DNA from: Actinomycetes bacterium
Lineage (GTDB): Bacteria > Planctomycetota > Phycisphaerae > JAACET01
Assembly (NCBI GenBank): GCA_030631725.1
Contig: DAOVKO010000016.1
Span: forward strand, 1 to 17,216
Reading direction: 5' to 3'
Length of the DNA stretch: 17,216 nucleotides
The position numbers and the translations under genes were made by a program. The notes under the pieces were generated by a model. The model was not told the DNA's origin. It made no database searches and saw only the letters and a program-made list of their open reading frames with translations. Shown piece after piece: positions 7,368-13,683 of this stretch. How positions within the stretch are numbered: the first letter of the stretch is position 1; every line of letters begins with the position of its first letter.

Positions 7368-9635
7368 ATGAACGTTCCTAACAAGCCCTTGGGAGCCGGT
7401 TCCGCGGCCATGCCGGCCGGTGGCGTTGTGGCGGCTCGTCCGCGGCCAAGCGCAGCAACCGCAGTGGTGGGGATTACCCCAGGCGACATTTGGCGAATCA
7501 TCAGAAGACGAATGTGGGTGATCGTCATTACTTCGGCTATTCTTATAGTCCTGGGCATTGGCATTAACATTGCCTGGTTGCTGTGGTGGCCCAGTTGGCC
7601 GGGCGTCGCCACACTGAAGGTGGAATCACCGATGATCACAGAAGCCCTGACAGAAAGACGACAAGCGGCAGCACAATTGCTGGAGATGGCTGCTAGGCAG
7701 GAAGCCAACCGCATCAGGTCGCGGAGATATGCCCAGTTGGTTCTGCAGAATGAGGATGTCCGAAAGACCGATTGGTACAAGAAGCACGAAGCCACTGATT
7801 TGGCCGACTTTGAGGAAGAGCTTTCGGTCAGACCCATCCGGGAGACAGCGCAGTTCCGGGTGAGTTTTCACACCAGGAACCCAGAGGACGCTCCGCTTAT
7901 AGTCAGGGTCCTGACACAGCTGTACCTAGCAGACCGTCAGAGCACAGCCCAAACAGAACTCGAGCAAAGGCTGTTCGGTCTACAGGAGCGGGAACGCAAC
8001 TTGGTGGCGCAACTTGACACTCGGAATAGGGAAATCGACAGGTTCGTTACGGCGCAAAAGCTTCCCTTGAAGCAGCAGCAGACAGTGCTGGAAACGCAAT
8101 TGGCCTTTTGGGCGAAGTCATACAGTGATACTGAAGTGCTCCAAAGCTCTATCATGATTGCTGTGAAGAATATGGAGGGGCAAATCCCGGCGAGCTGGAT
8201 TCCCGACCAGAGGAGCCAGATGCGTATAGACGGAGATCCGACCGTCCGAACTCTTAGAGCATACTTGCTGCAACTGAAGGAAGGACGAGAGGCCCAAAGC
8301 AAAAGGCTTGGCCACGATCATCCGCATATCAAACAACTTGACGAGCGGATCCGTATCAGCCAGCGAGATCTGCTGAACAAGTTGGCGGAACTCAAGCAAC
8401 AGTTCTTCGTGGAAGCCGTGAACGGTTTACAGCAGGCCGCGTCGGGCAATGAAACAACACTTGAGCAGATCAGCGGTAAGATAGAGGAACTCCAGGCCAA
8501 GAAAGATGCACTTATCCCGAACATTATAGCTTATGAGAACATGCTGGTTAGCAAAACGAGACTGGAGGAGTTGCTCAATAAAGTGCAAAACATGATCAGT
8601 AATACCAGGGCCACTCTTGAGCAGACCAGGGGCATAAGAACTAGGCAGGTGAAGCTGGTGTCTCCAGCCATAAGGTCGCCGAAACGCTCAAGCCCCAAAC
8701 TAAAGATGAACCTGATTGCTACTGTTTTTCTAAGCCTTATGGCGGGTGTTGGCTTGGCCTTTCTGCTGGAGTTTTTGGACAAGTCGGTGCGGAGCTCTCA
8801 GGACGTTCGCCGTCATACCAACCTCAGCTTGCTGGGTTCGATACCGGCCTTGGAGGAAGACGAAGCCAATCCAGAAGATATGTATTCGGTGGTCACTCAT
8901 GCGCCGCGGTCTCTACTGGCAGAGGCCTTTCGCCAAATCCGCACGAACATTATGTTCTCCTGCAGGATGGAGAAATGCCGGTCAATGCTTGTAACCAGCG
9001 CGGCACCCGACGACGGGCGGACCTGTATTGCTGTGAATCTGGCAGCTTCAATTGCCCTGAGCGGAAAAAAAGTTCTGCTGATCGATGCCAATTTCCGCAA
9101 ACCAGCCCTAAAGCGACTGTTCCCAAATCTGCCGGATGAGGGTTTTGCCCAGCTACTGACGGGGAGGGCGTCAATTGAACGGACTATCGCCCAATCGGAT
9201 ACGCCGGGGTTGTGGGTCATGGATAACGGCCAGACACCAACCCATCACTCGCAGCTGCTGGGGAGTTCAACGCTGGGAACGGTAATTGAACAACTCAGCA
9301 ACCAATTCGACCAAGTTATCCTGGACGGTCCACCAGCTCTGCTAAGCGCCGATGCCTTGACCTTGTCGGGACAAGTGGCAGGGATTATATTCGTGGCTCG
9401 GGCGGGGAAGACTTCGCGGGGAGAACTCAACCGCATGCGCGAGGAAATCAGCAGGCTGAACAGCCACATCCATGGCGTGGTGCTCAATGCCGTCGAAGCC
9501 GTCGGCGGGGGATACTTACGAGAACGCTACCGTCTGTTCTACGACTACCAGGAGTCCTTGGCCGAGGTCGGTGCCCGGACAGAAGTTAGAAGCGAGGAAA
9601 AGGGATCGGAGGGCGAGCGTCCCGAAGAGAGCTAA
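7368..9635 (+). CDS. Wzc-like polysaccharide co-polymerase fused to a divergent BY-kinase domain
   Basis: Proteins of this type set polysaccharide chain length and regulate export through cytoplasmic tyrosine autophosphorylation. The ATG at 7368 is chosen over the in-frame TTG at 7344 because GAGG (7358-7361) sits 6 bases before it, giving 755 residues. An Ala/Pro/Gly-rich N-terminus (1-35) precedes membrane segment 1 (about 49-72). A periplasmic Wzz/GNVR region with coiled coils follows (about 76-445), then a Pro-containing stretch and membrane segment 2 (about 449-470). The cytoplasmic kinase domain has the oligomerisation motif EAFRQIR (E519, R522, R525), Walker A' LLIDANFRKP (D573), Walker B VILDGPP (D653) and a C-terminal tyrosine cluster (Y716, Y721, Y725, Y727). 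The Walker A loop is odd: it reads APDDGRT, with Arg551 where ATP-binding Lys is expected. The enzyme may have altered or lost kinase activity. The EPS role follows from the family and from the exosortase neighbour. Confidence 0.9.
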   Translation: MNVPNKPLGAGSAAMPAGGVVAARPRPSAATAVVGITPGDIWRIIRRRMWVIVITSAILIVLGIGINIAWLLWWPSWPGVATLKVESPMITEALTERRQAAAQLLEMAARQEANRIRSRRYAQLVLQNEDVRKTDWYKKHEATDLADFEEELSVRPIRETAQFRVSFHTRNPEDAPLIVRVLTQLYLADRQSTAQTELEQRLFGLQERERNLVAQLDTRNREIDRFVTAQKLPLKQQQTVLETQLAFWAKSYSDTEVLQSSIMIAVKNMEGQIPASWIPDQRSQMRIDGDPTVRTLRAYLLQLKEGREAQSKRLGHDHPHIKQLDERIRISQRDLLNKLAELKQQFFVEAVNGLQQAASGNETTLEQISGKIEELQAKKDALIPNIIAYENMLVSKTRLEELLNKVQNMISNTRATLEQTRGIRTRQVKLVSPAIRSPKRSSPKLKMNLIATVFLSLMAGVGLAFLLEFLDKSVRSSQDVRRHTNLSLLGSIPALEEDEANPEDMYSVVTHAPRSLLAEAFRQIRTNIMFSCRMEKCRSMLVTSAAPDDGRTCIAVNLAASIALSGKKVLLIDANFRKPALKRLFPNLPDEGFAQLLTGRASIERTIAQSDTPGLWVMDNGQTPTHHSQLLGSSTLGTVIEQLSNQFDQVILDGPPALLSADALTLSGQVAGIIFVARAGKTSRGELNRMREEISRLNSHIHGVVLNAVEAVGGGYLRERYRLFYDYQESLAEVGARTEVRSEEKGSEGERPEES

Positions 9636-9678
9636 CCACAGATAGAAAACTGGGCGAGTTCCGGATGGTCTGGGCGAG
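9636..9678. repeat. Convergent intergenic gap with a short direct repeat
   Basis: This 43-base gap separates the convergent Wzc-like and nth genes. CTGGGCGAG occurs twice (9650-9658 and 9670-9678), 20 bases apart, and the second copy abuts the nth stop. I see no strong hairpin followed by T residues, so termination is not explained by an obvious intrinsic terminator. Confidence 0.4.
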
Positions 9679-10407
9679 CTATACTCCAAAGGCCGATGGG
9701 CACAGATCATTCAGGAGGCAGTTGGGGCAGTCGGGTTTGCGGGCCGAGCAGATACGGCGCCCGTGGAATACGAGCAGATGGCTGAAGATAGTCCAGCGGT
9801 TCTGAGGAATCAGCGGCATAAGGTCCTGCTCAACTTTGTCGGGATCGCCCTGGTCGGAGAGCCCAAGCCTGCGTGAGAGCCGACCTACGTGAGTATCGAC
9901 CACGATTCCCCCAATACCAAAGGCATTGCCCAGGATTACGTTGGCCGTCTTTCGCCCTACGCCCGGCAAGCTGAGCAACTCTTCCATGGTCTTGGGCACT
10001 TTGCCCGAATAACGGTCCTCCAGCAGCCGTCCGCAAGCCAGTAGTGACTTAGTCTTGTTGCGAAAGAAGCCCACTGAAGTAATATCCTTCTCAAATATGG
10101 CGGCCTTTGCCTGAGCATAGGCTTTGGCGCTACGGTATTTCCTGAATAGCTTGCGGGTGACCAGGTTGACCCTCTCGTCGGTGCACTGGGCAGCCAGGAT
10201 GGTGGCTACCAACAATTCGAGGGGGTTCTTGAAATTCAAGGTGCAGCGAGCATCGGGATAGGCTGCGGCGAGGCGTTTATCGATCTTCCTGGCTCGGGCA
10301 CATTTTTGGCCTAGCGTTTCTTTGGCAAAGAACACGGCACTACGGGTGGTGGATTGCCGGGTCTTTTTTTTCCGACCGATGCGAGTTGTGGCTTTCTTGG
10401 GGGTCAT
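9679..10407 (-). CDS. nth: Endonuclease III (DNA glycosylase / AP lyase)
   Basis: Base-excision repair enzyme that removes oxidised pyrimidines and cleaves the DNA at the resulting abasic site. The helix-hairpin-helix LPGVGRKTAN carries the catalytic Lys153, and VDTHVGRL carries the catalytic Asp171. Their 18-residue spacing equals that of E. coli K120/D138. The C-terminal iron-sulfur ligands are intact: Cys220, Cys227, Cys230 and Cys236, spaced C-X6-C-X2-C-X5-C. The 242-residue length exceeds the usual 210 or so because of a basic N-terminal extension of about 35 residues (RKKKTRQSTTR), which may aid DNA binding. The ATG at 10407 overlaps the stop of the upstream small gene (ATGA) and has no visible Shine-Dalgarno, so translation probably depends on coupling. 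It is the last gene of the larC operon. Confidence 0.96.
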   Translation of the reverse strand: MTPKKATTRIGRKKKTRQSTTRSAVFFAKETLGQKCARARKIDKRLAAAYPDARCTLNFKNPLELLVATILAAQCTDERVNLVTRKLFRKYRSAKAYAQAKAAIFEKDITSVGFFRNKTKSLLACGRLLEDRYSGKVPKTMEELLSLPGVGRKTANVILGNAFGIGGIVVDTHVGRLSRRLGLSDQGDPDKVEQDLMPLIPQNRWTIFSHLLVFHGRRICSARKPDCPNCLLNDLCPSAFGV

Positions 10408-10706
10408 TCGGATTTGCGCAAAGCAAGGATTACCTGAATCTCGCCGAGGGTTCTGTCGGTCCGCTGGGCAATCTCCAAAGGCTCCAGACCCTGCTCAGCA
10501 AGGGCGTAAACTTCCTGATGCTTTTCAAGTCTGTCGGATTTCGGCTGGGTCTGTGGCCCCGAGGGACCGCAGGGTACTTGGGGCAGCTTGTTCTGGGAAT
10601 CCAACTCCCGATCGACCTGGCGACGAATCTGCTCAGCGAGCTGCTGCAACTGACAGACCAGGGCGGGAAGATCAATTTCGCGGTCGTCCTTCCGGCCAGG
10701 AGTCAC
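10404..10706 (-). CDS. Unrecognised 100-residue protein with predicted C-terminal helix-turn-helix
   Basis: The start is taken as the GTG at 10706, which overlaps the larC stop (GTGA) and has a strong GGAGG ten bases upstream (10717-10721); an open frame extends further but would run deep into larC. The product has a charged N-terminal helix, possibly coiled-coil (about 12-37, QLQQLAEQIRRQVDREL), a Pro/Gly/Gln-rich linker (about 42-58) and a C-terminal region (about 62-97) that reads like a sigma region-4 or LuxR-type helix-turn-helix: VYALAEQGLEPLEIAQRT, then LGEIQVILAL. No signal peptide or membrane segment is seen. I do not recognise the gene with certainty; its C-terminus resembles small hypothetical proteins with DUF2802- or DUF6115-like helical ends. 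Its stop overlaps the nth start. A role in regulating or assisting Nth or LarC is only a guess from position. Confidence 0.8.
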   Translation of the reverse strand: MTPGRKDDREIDLPALVCQLQQLAEQIRRQVDRELDSQNKLPQVPCGPSGPQTQPKSDRLEKHQEVYALAEQGLEPLEIAQRTDRTLGEIQVILALRKSE

Positions 10707-11920
10707 TTTTCCTGCACCTCCTTGTGGGGCTTGGCCATTTGCCGATAGCAGACGAGGGCTTCGTTGTAAACCTCTCGCCCGGACACGCCGTGACGAGTAG
10801 CTGCGGCCTGGCAATCCTCAAACTCCGGGGCAACGGTCAACTCCTTTGCAGCCCGGAAGCCCACCTTGACGCGGAGCGTACCATAGCGTGTCTGCACCTG
10901 CACGGTTTTACGGGCCAGCTTGGAACGGTAGCATAAATGCCTGCGCAGGCCGAAGGTGGGCGTGTACTCAAATAAGAGGTCCTCAATTTCGGCGAGCTTG
11001 TCCGGCTGCACTAGAACGCCCAGCACGATGCCGGGACGATTCTTTTTCATCTGCGCAGGAGTAACATAGACGTCCAAAGCACCACCCTCGAGTAAAAGGT
11101 CGTACAAAGGCCCGATGAGCTCTGGCCGGGCATCGTCGAGATTGGTCTGAACGAGCCAAACCTGGTCGGTTTGAGTGGTCGTGTCGCCTGGGGCGGATTG
11201 CAGGCAGCCGATGGTGACTCGAAGTACGTTGGGATGGTCGGGCAGATCCGCTTGGCCGGCTCCATATCCGAGCTTTTCAGCGGACATATCGGGGGCGGGG
11301 CCGAAGTGCTCGGCCAAAGCGGTCAAGATGGCAGCGCCGGTAGGAGTGGTAAGCTCGTGGTCAGGATAGCCGACTCTTGTGGGGATTCCCAAAAGGAGCT
11401 GTGCGGTGGCTGGGGCGGGTACGGGCAAGTCTCCGTGGGCACAATGAACGGTTCCGGAACCGGTGGCAATCTGAGAGCAGTAAACCTTTTCTACGCCCAG
11501 CAGATTCAAGGCAATGCAGGAGCCAACAATATCGACAATCGAGTCCACGGCCCCGACCTCGTGGAAATGGACCTTTTGGAGGTCGCTGCCGTGGGCGGCG
11601 GCCTCGGCCTGGGCCAAGCGGTGAAATATTTTGCTGGCCAGGGACTTGACGGAGTCTTCCAGTTTGCCTTCATCGAGGAGCTTGAGGATATCTGCTAGGT
11701 TTCGCTGCGGCTGATCGGTCGAGGAAATGGCTACCTGTATTTGGCGGGCCTGCAGCAAGCCGCGCTTGACCTGGGTTGTGCACAATTCAAAGTCGCCCAA
11801 GGCCAAGGAATTCAGCGAATCGCAGATTCGGTCCAACTCGGCCCCGGCGTCTACCAGAGAAGCGAGAATCATGTCCCCACTGGCACCACTGAAACAATCG
11901 AAATAGGCTGCTCTGGTCAT
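10703..11920 (-). CDS. larC: LarC, nickel-pincer cofactor (P2TMN) nickel chelatase
   Basis: LarC inserts nickel into pyridinium-3,5-bisthiocarboxylic acid mononucleotide, in a CTP-dependent step, to make the nickel-pincer cofactor of LarA-type lactate racemase and related racemases/epimerases. The sequence has the hallmark N-terminus AYFDCFSGASGDM, the His-rich VHFHEVGAVDSIVD motif and TTPTGAAIL in the first domain, and a C-terminal DUF111 region with PAQMKKNRPG and the RYG/GTLRVKVG stretch. The ATG at 11920 is preferred over a TTG two codons upstream because AGGA (11927-11930 as TCCT on the plus strand) lies 6 bases before it; this gives 405 residues, normal for the family. The reading frame is continuous, unlike Lactiplantibacillus plantarum, where larC is split and read by frameshifting. 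LarA, LarB and LarE are not in the window. It heads the larC-small gene-nth operon. Confidence 0.95.
   Translation of the reverse strand: MTRAAYFDCFSGASGDMILASLVDAGAELDRICDSLNSLALGDFELCTTQVKRGLLQARQIQVAISSTDQPQRNLADILKLLDEGKLEDSVKSLASKIFHRLAQAEAAAHGSDLQKVHFHEVGAVDSIVDIVGSCIALNLLGVEKVYCSQIATGSGTVHCAHGDLPVPAPATAQLLLGIPTRVGYPDHELTTPTGAAILTALAEHFGPAPDMSAEKLGYGAGQADLPDHPNVLRVTIGCLQSAPGDTTTQTDQVWLVQTNLDDARPELIGPLYDLLLEGGALDVYVTPAQMKKNRPGIVLGVLVQPDKLAEIEDLLFEYTPTFGLRRHLCYRSKLARKTVQVQTRYGTLRVKVGFRAAKELTVAPEFEDCQAAATRHGVSGREVYNEALVCYRQMAKPHKEVQEK
10717..10721 (-). promoter_or_regulatory. Strong ribosome binding site inside the larC 3' end, setting the GTG start of the small gene
   Basis: On the minus strand GGAGG lies within the last codons of larC, 10 bases before the GTG at 10706. 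This site decides the start of the 100-residue gene and implies that ribosomes initiate afresh, or re-initiate, at the larC stop codon. Confidence 0.65.
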
Positions 11921-11954
11921 CCTCAATCCTGCCTAAGCGGAGTTGCTTGGGCCC

Positions 11955-11969
11955 GGTAACATTGTAACC
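11955..11969. promoter_or_regulatory. Imperfect dyad GGTAACATTGTAACC over the larC -10 region
   Basis: Six of the seven base pairs of this 15-base sequence are symmetric about its centre (GGT-n-ACA-n-TGT-n-ACC). It covers the proposed -10 box of larC, where a repressor dimer could act. The binding protein, if any, is unknown; the downstream HTH-like small protein is one candidate by position only. Confidence 0.3.
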
Positions 11970-11990
11970 AACTGGTGGCAGATTGAGCAA
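11961..11990 (-). promoter_or_regulatory. Putative sigma70-type promoter of the larC operon
   Basis: Read on the minus strand, TTGCTC (11985-11990) and TACAAT (11961-11966) are 18 bases apart, giving a fair -35 and a good -10 box. Transcription would begin near 11954, leaving a leader of about 34 bases before the larC ATG. The -10 box lies within an imperfect dyad (11955-11969). No promoter mapping supports this; it rests on the match alone. Confidence 0.45.
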
Positions 11991-12144
11991 GTAGAAGCCT
12001 GGGAGTTTCGTAAAAGCTGCAAGGGCGGTGGTTCGGCAGGGCAACGGTCGGCTCAATGGTGTGGACAAGCCCAGCAGGGGGCATTAGTATCGTATATCCA
12101 CAGTTTCACAGTGGAAAGCCCGATTCTATCGCGGAAAAAAGTGT

Positions 12145-13578
12145 ATGGACGCCCTGGTCGAAAAAGTTGAGCAATACGTCCAAGAGCACCAACTGCTGCG
12201 GGCGGGTGAGCGAGTGCTGGTGGGAGTGTCCGGCGGTGCGGATTCGGTGGGGTTACTGCTGGTGCTGGTGGAACTTAGCCGCGAAAGAGGGCTGGGACTG
12301 GAACTTATCGTGGGGCATGTGGATCACTGCATACGGGGTGCAAAGGCGCGGGCGGACGCTGAATTCGTAGCCGAGCTGGCCCAAAAGCTGGATCTGCCCA
12401 TCTGCAGTGAGTCGGTCGATGTGCCGGCTCTGGCGGCAGAGCTAAAAGCGTCATTGGAAACGGCGGGGCGGCGGGCACGCTACGAGTTTTTCAGCCGGAC
12501 AGCTAAGCAGCGGCACTGCTCGGTGGTGGCTCTGGCCCATCAGGCTTTCGACCAAGTGGAGACAGTTCTGCACCGGATTGTGCGGGGCACGGGATTGGCG
12601 GGACTCTCAGGGATGCGGCCGAGCCGACCGCTGAGCCGAGAAGGCGAAATTCGAATTGTTCGGCCTATGCTCAGCTGCCCACCAGCCCAGATAGAGCAAT
12701 TCCTCCTTGAAAGGTCCCAGAACTGGCGAGTTGATCATACCAACCTGCAAGTACAGGCCACTCGCAACAGGATACGCAACAAACTGCTGCCGCTGCTGCG
12801 AGAGGAATTCAATCCCCGCGTCGAGCAGGCTGTGCTGCGGTTGGCAGGGCTGGCTGAACAGATGAAGGATTTTCTGGATGAGCAGACGGCCAAGGTGTTC
12901 GAGAAGGTGGCTCGGGATTTCGATTGGCTGATCTGCATTGACTTGGTGAAACTGGGCAAAGAACACTCGGCGGTGCAAGGGCAACTCCTGCGGCTGGGCT
13001 GGGAGCGACTGGAATTACCGCAGCGAGATATGAGCCTGGCGACGATCGAACATATTCTGGCCAGCGGACGTGAACATTTGGCGAGTAATCGGCTGGGGCG
13101 GCTGGCGCTGCCGGGAGATGCCCACGCGGTCTATCAGTTCGGCAAGCTACTGTTGAGGGCAAAAGGCAGCGGAGCAAAAGGCTTTCAAGCGGTGGAGCTT
13201 TGCCTGCCCGGAAAGGTAGAAGTAAAGCTTTTGAGGCTAAGCGTACAGGCCAAGGTGTTGGCAGAACAAAGTGATCCATTGAGCCGGCGGCGAGCAGAGG
13301 ATGCAAACCTTGAAGTGATCGACGCTGACAGCGTGCGGGGGCAACTGCTGATCAGGTCGGCAAGGCCCGCTGAAATCTTTGAGCCCCTGGGGGGTAAGGC
13401 CTGTACAATGGAAGAATTCCTGCTCAGCTGCAAGATACCCAAGCTGCTACATGGGCTGACGGCTATCGTGTCTGACGAACGAGGGCCAATATGGGTAGTG
13501 GGCTATCGGTTGGCCCAGCGGGTGCGATTGGGGCCCGAGAGCAACAGAGTAATTGAGTTGTCCTGCCGCTGGAAATGA
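12145..13578 (+). CDS. tilS: tRNA(Ile)-lysidine synthetase TilS
   Basis: TilS uses ATP and lysine to convert C34 of the CAU-anticodon tRNA-Ile2 to lysidine, changing its codon reading from AUG to AUA and its charging from Met to Ile. It is essential in most bacteria. The N-terminal PP-loop SGGADS (residues 29-34) binds ATP. Further family motifs are GHVDHCIRG, RGTGLAGLSGM and the Arg/Asn-rich RNRIRNKLLPLL. A middle helical region leads to a C-terminal TilS-C domain (about 390-470: RPAEIFEPLGGK, then KIPKLLHGL, then GPIWVVGYRLAQRVRL). At 477 residues it is a full-length, E. coli-type TilS. The ATG at 12145 has a weak GGAA eight bases upstream. The downstream giant AsmA-like gene follows after 93 bases. 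Confidence 0.96.
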   Translation: MDALVEKVEQYVQEHQLLRAGERVLVGVSGGADSVGLLLVLVELSRERGLGLELIVGHVDHCIRGAKARADAEFVAELAQKLDLPICSESVDVPALAAELKASLETAGRRARYEFFSRTAKQRHCSVVALAHQAFDQVETVLHRIVRGTGLAGLSGMRPSRPLSREGEIRIVRPMLSCPPAQIEQFLLERSQNWRVDHTNLQVQATRNRIRNKLLPLLREEFNPRVEQAVLRLAGLAEQMKDFLDEQTAKVFEKVARDFDWLICIDLVKLGKEHSAVQGQLLRLGWERLELPQRDMSLATIEHILASGREHLASNRLGRLALPGDAHAVYQFGKLLLRAKGSGAKGFQAVELCLPGKVEVKLLRLSVQAKVLAEQSDPLSRRRAEDANLEVIDADSVRGQLLIRSARPAEIFEPLGGKACTMEEFLLSCKIPKLLHGLTAIVSDERGPIWVVGYRLAQRVRLGPESNRVIELSCRWK

Positions 13579-13653
13579 CTCCGCCAGCAGGGGGAGCATT
13601 TATGAGGCAAAGTCGCTAGAACATGGTAACTCCTGTTGTAGCAGTTAGTTAGC

Positions 13654-13683
13654 TGAGCGAGCGAAATTGTAATGAGCGAGCGA
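13654..13683 (+). repeat. 11-base direct repeat across the start of the AsmA-like gene
   Basis: TGAGCGAGCGA occurs at 13654-13664 and again at 13673-13683, a period of 19 bases. The second copy begins with the T of the start codon at 13672. The first copy supplies an in-frame TGA at 13654, so translation cannot begin further upstream. No classical Shine-Dalgarno is seen; the purine-rich first copy is the only candidate. Confidence 0.6.

Larger units (their letters stand above)
11921..12144. other. Divergent larC/tilS intergenic region (224 bases)
   Basis: This is the largest gene-free stretch. It holds the proposed larC promoter and, nearer tilS, two sequences that each match the DnaA box TTATCCACA at 8 of 9 positions: 12094-12102 on the plus strand and 12060-12068 on the minus strand. 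The tilS promoter is not obvious; the AT-richer stretch around 12085-12097 is the likeliest place. I find no small reading frame with a good start here. Confidence 0.5.

Noticed and set aside
6983..7837. Long open frame of 284 codons on the minus strand
   Set aside because: It is antisense to the TPR 3' end and the Wzc-like 5' end, is rich in Ser, Cys and Arg in the way of shadow frames, and shows no recognisable domain.
9636..9678. Bidirectional intrinsic terminator between the convergent genes
   Set aside because: The gap has a direct repeat rather than an inverted one, and no hairpin followed by a T run could be found.
10707..10814. Upstream extension of the small HTH-like gene to an ATG at 10814
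   Set aside because: It would overlap larC by over 100 bases, while the GTG at 10706 has a strong GGAGG and a 4-base overlap with the larC stop.
11171..11698. 175-codon open frame on the plus strand
   Set aside because: It is antisense to larC, which has clear family motifs on the other strand; the Gly-rich product looks like a shadow frame.
12060..12102. Replication origin
   Set aside because: Only two near-consensus DnaA boxes are present, with no AT-rich unwinding region and no dnaA, dnaN or gidA nearby.
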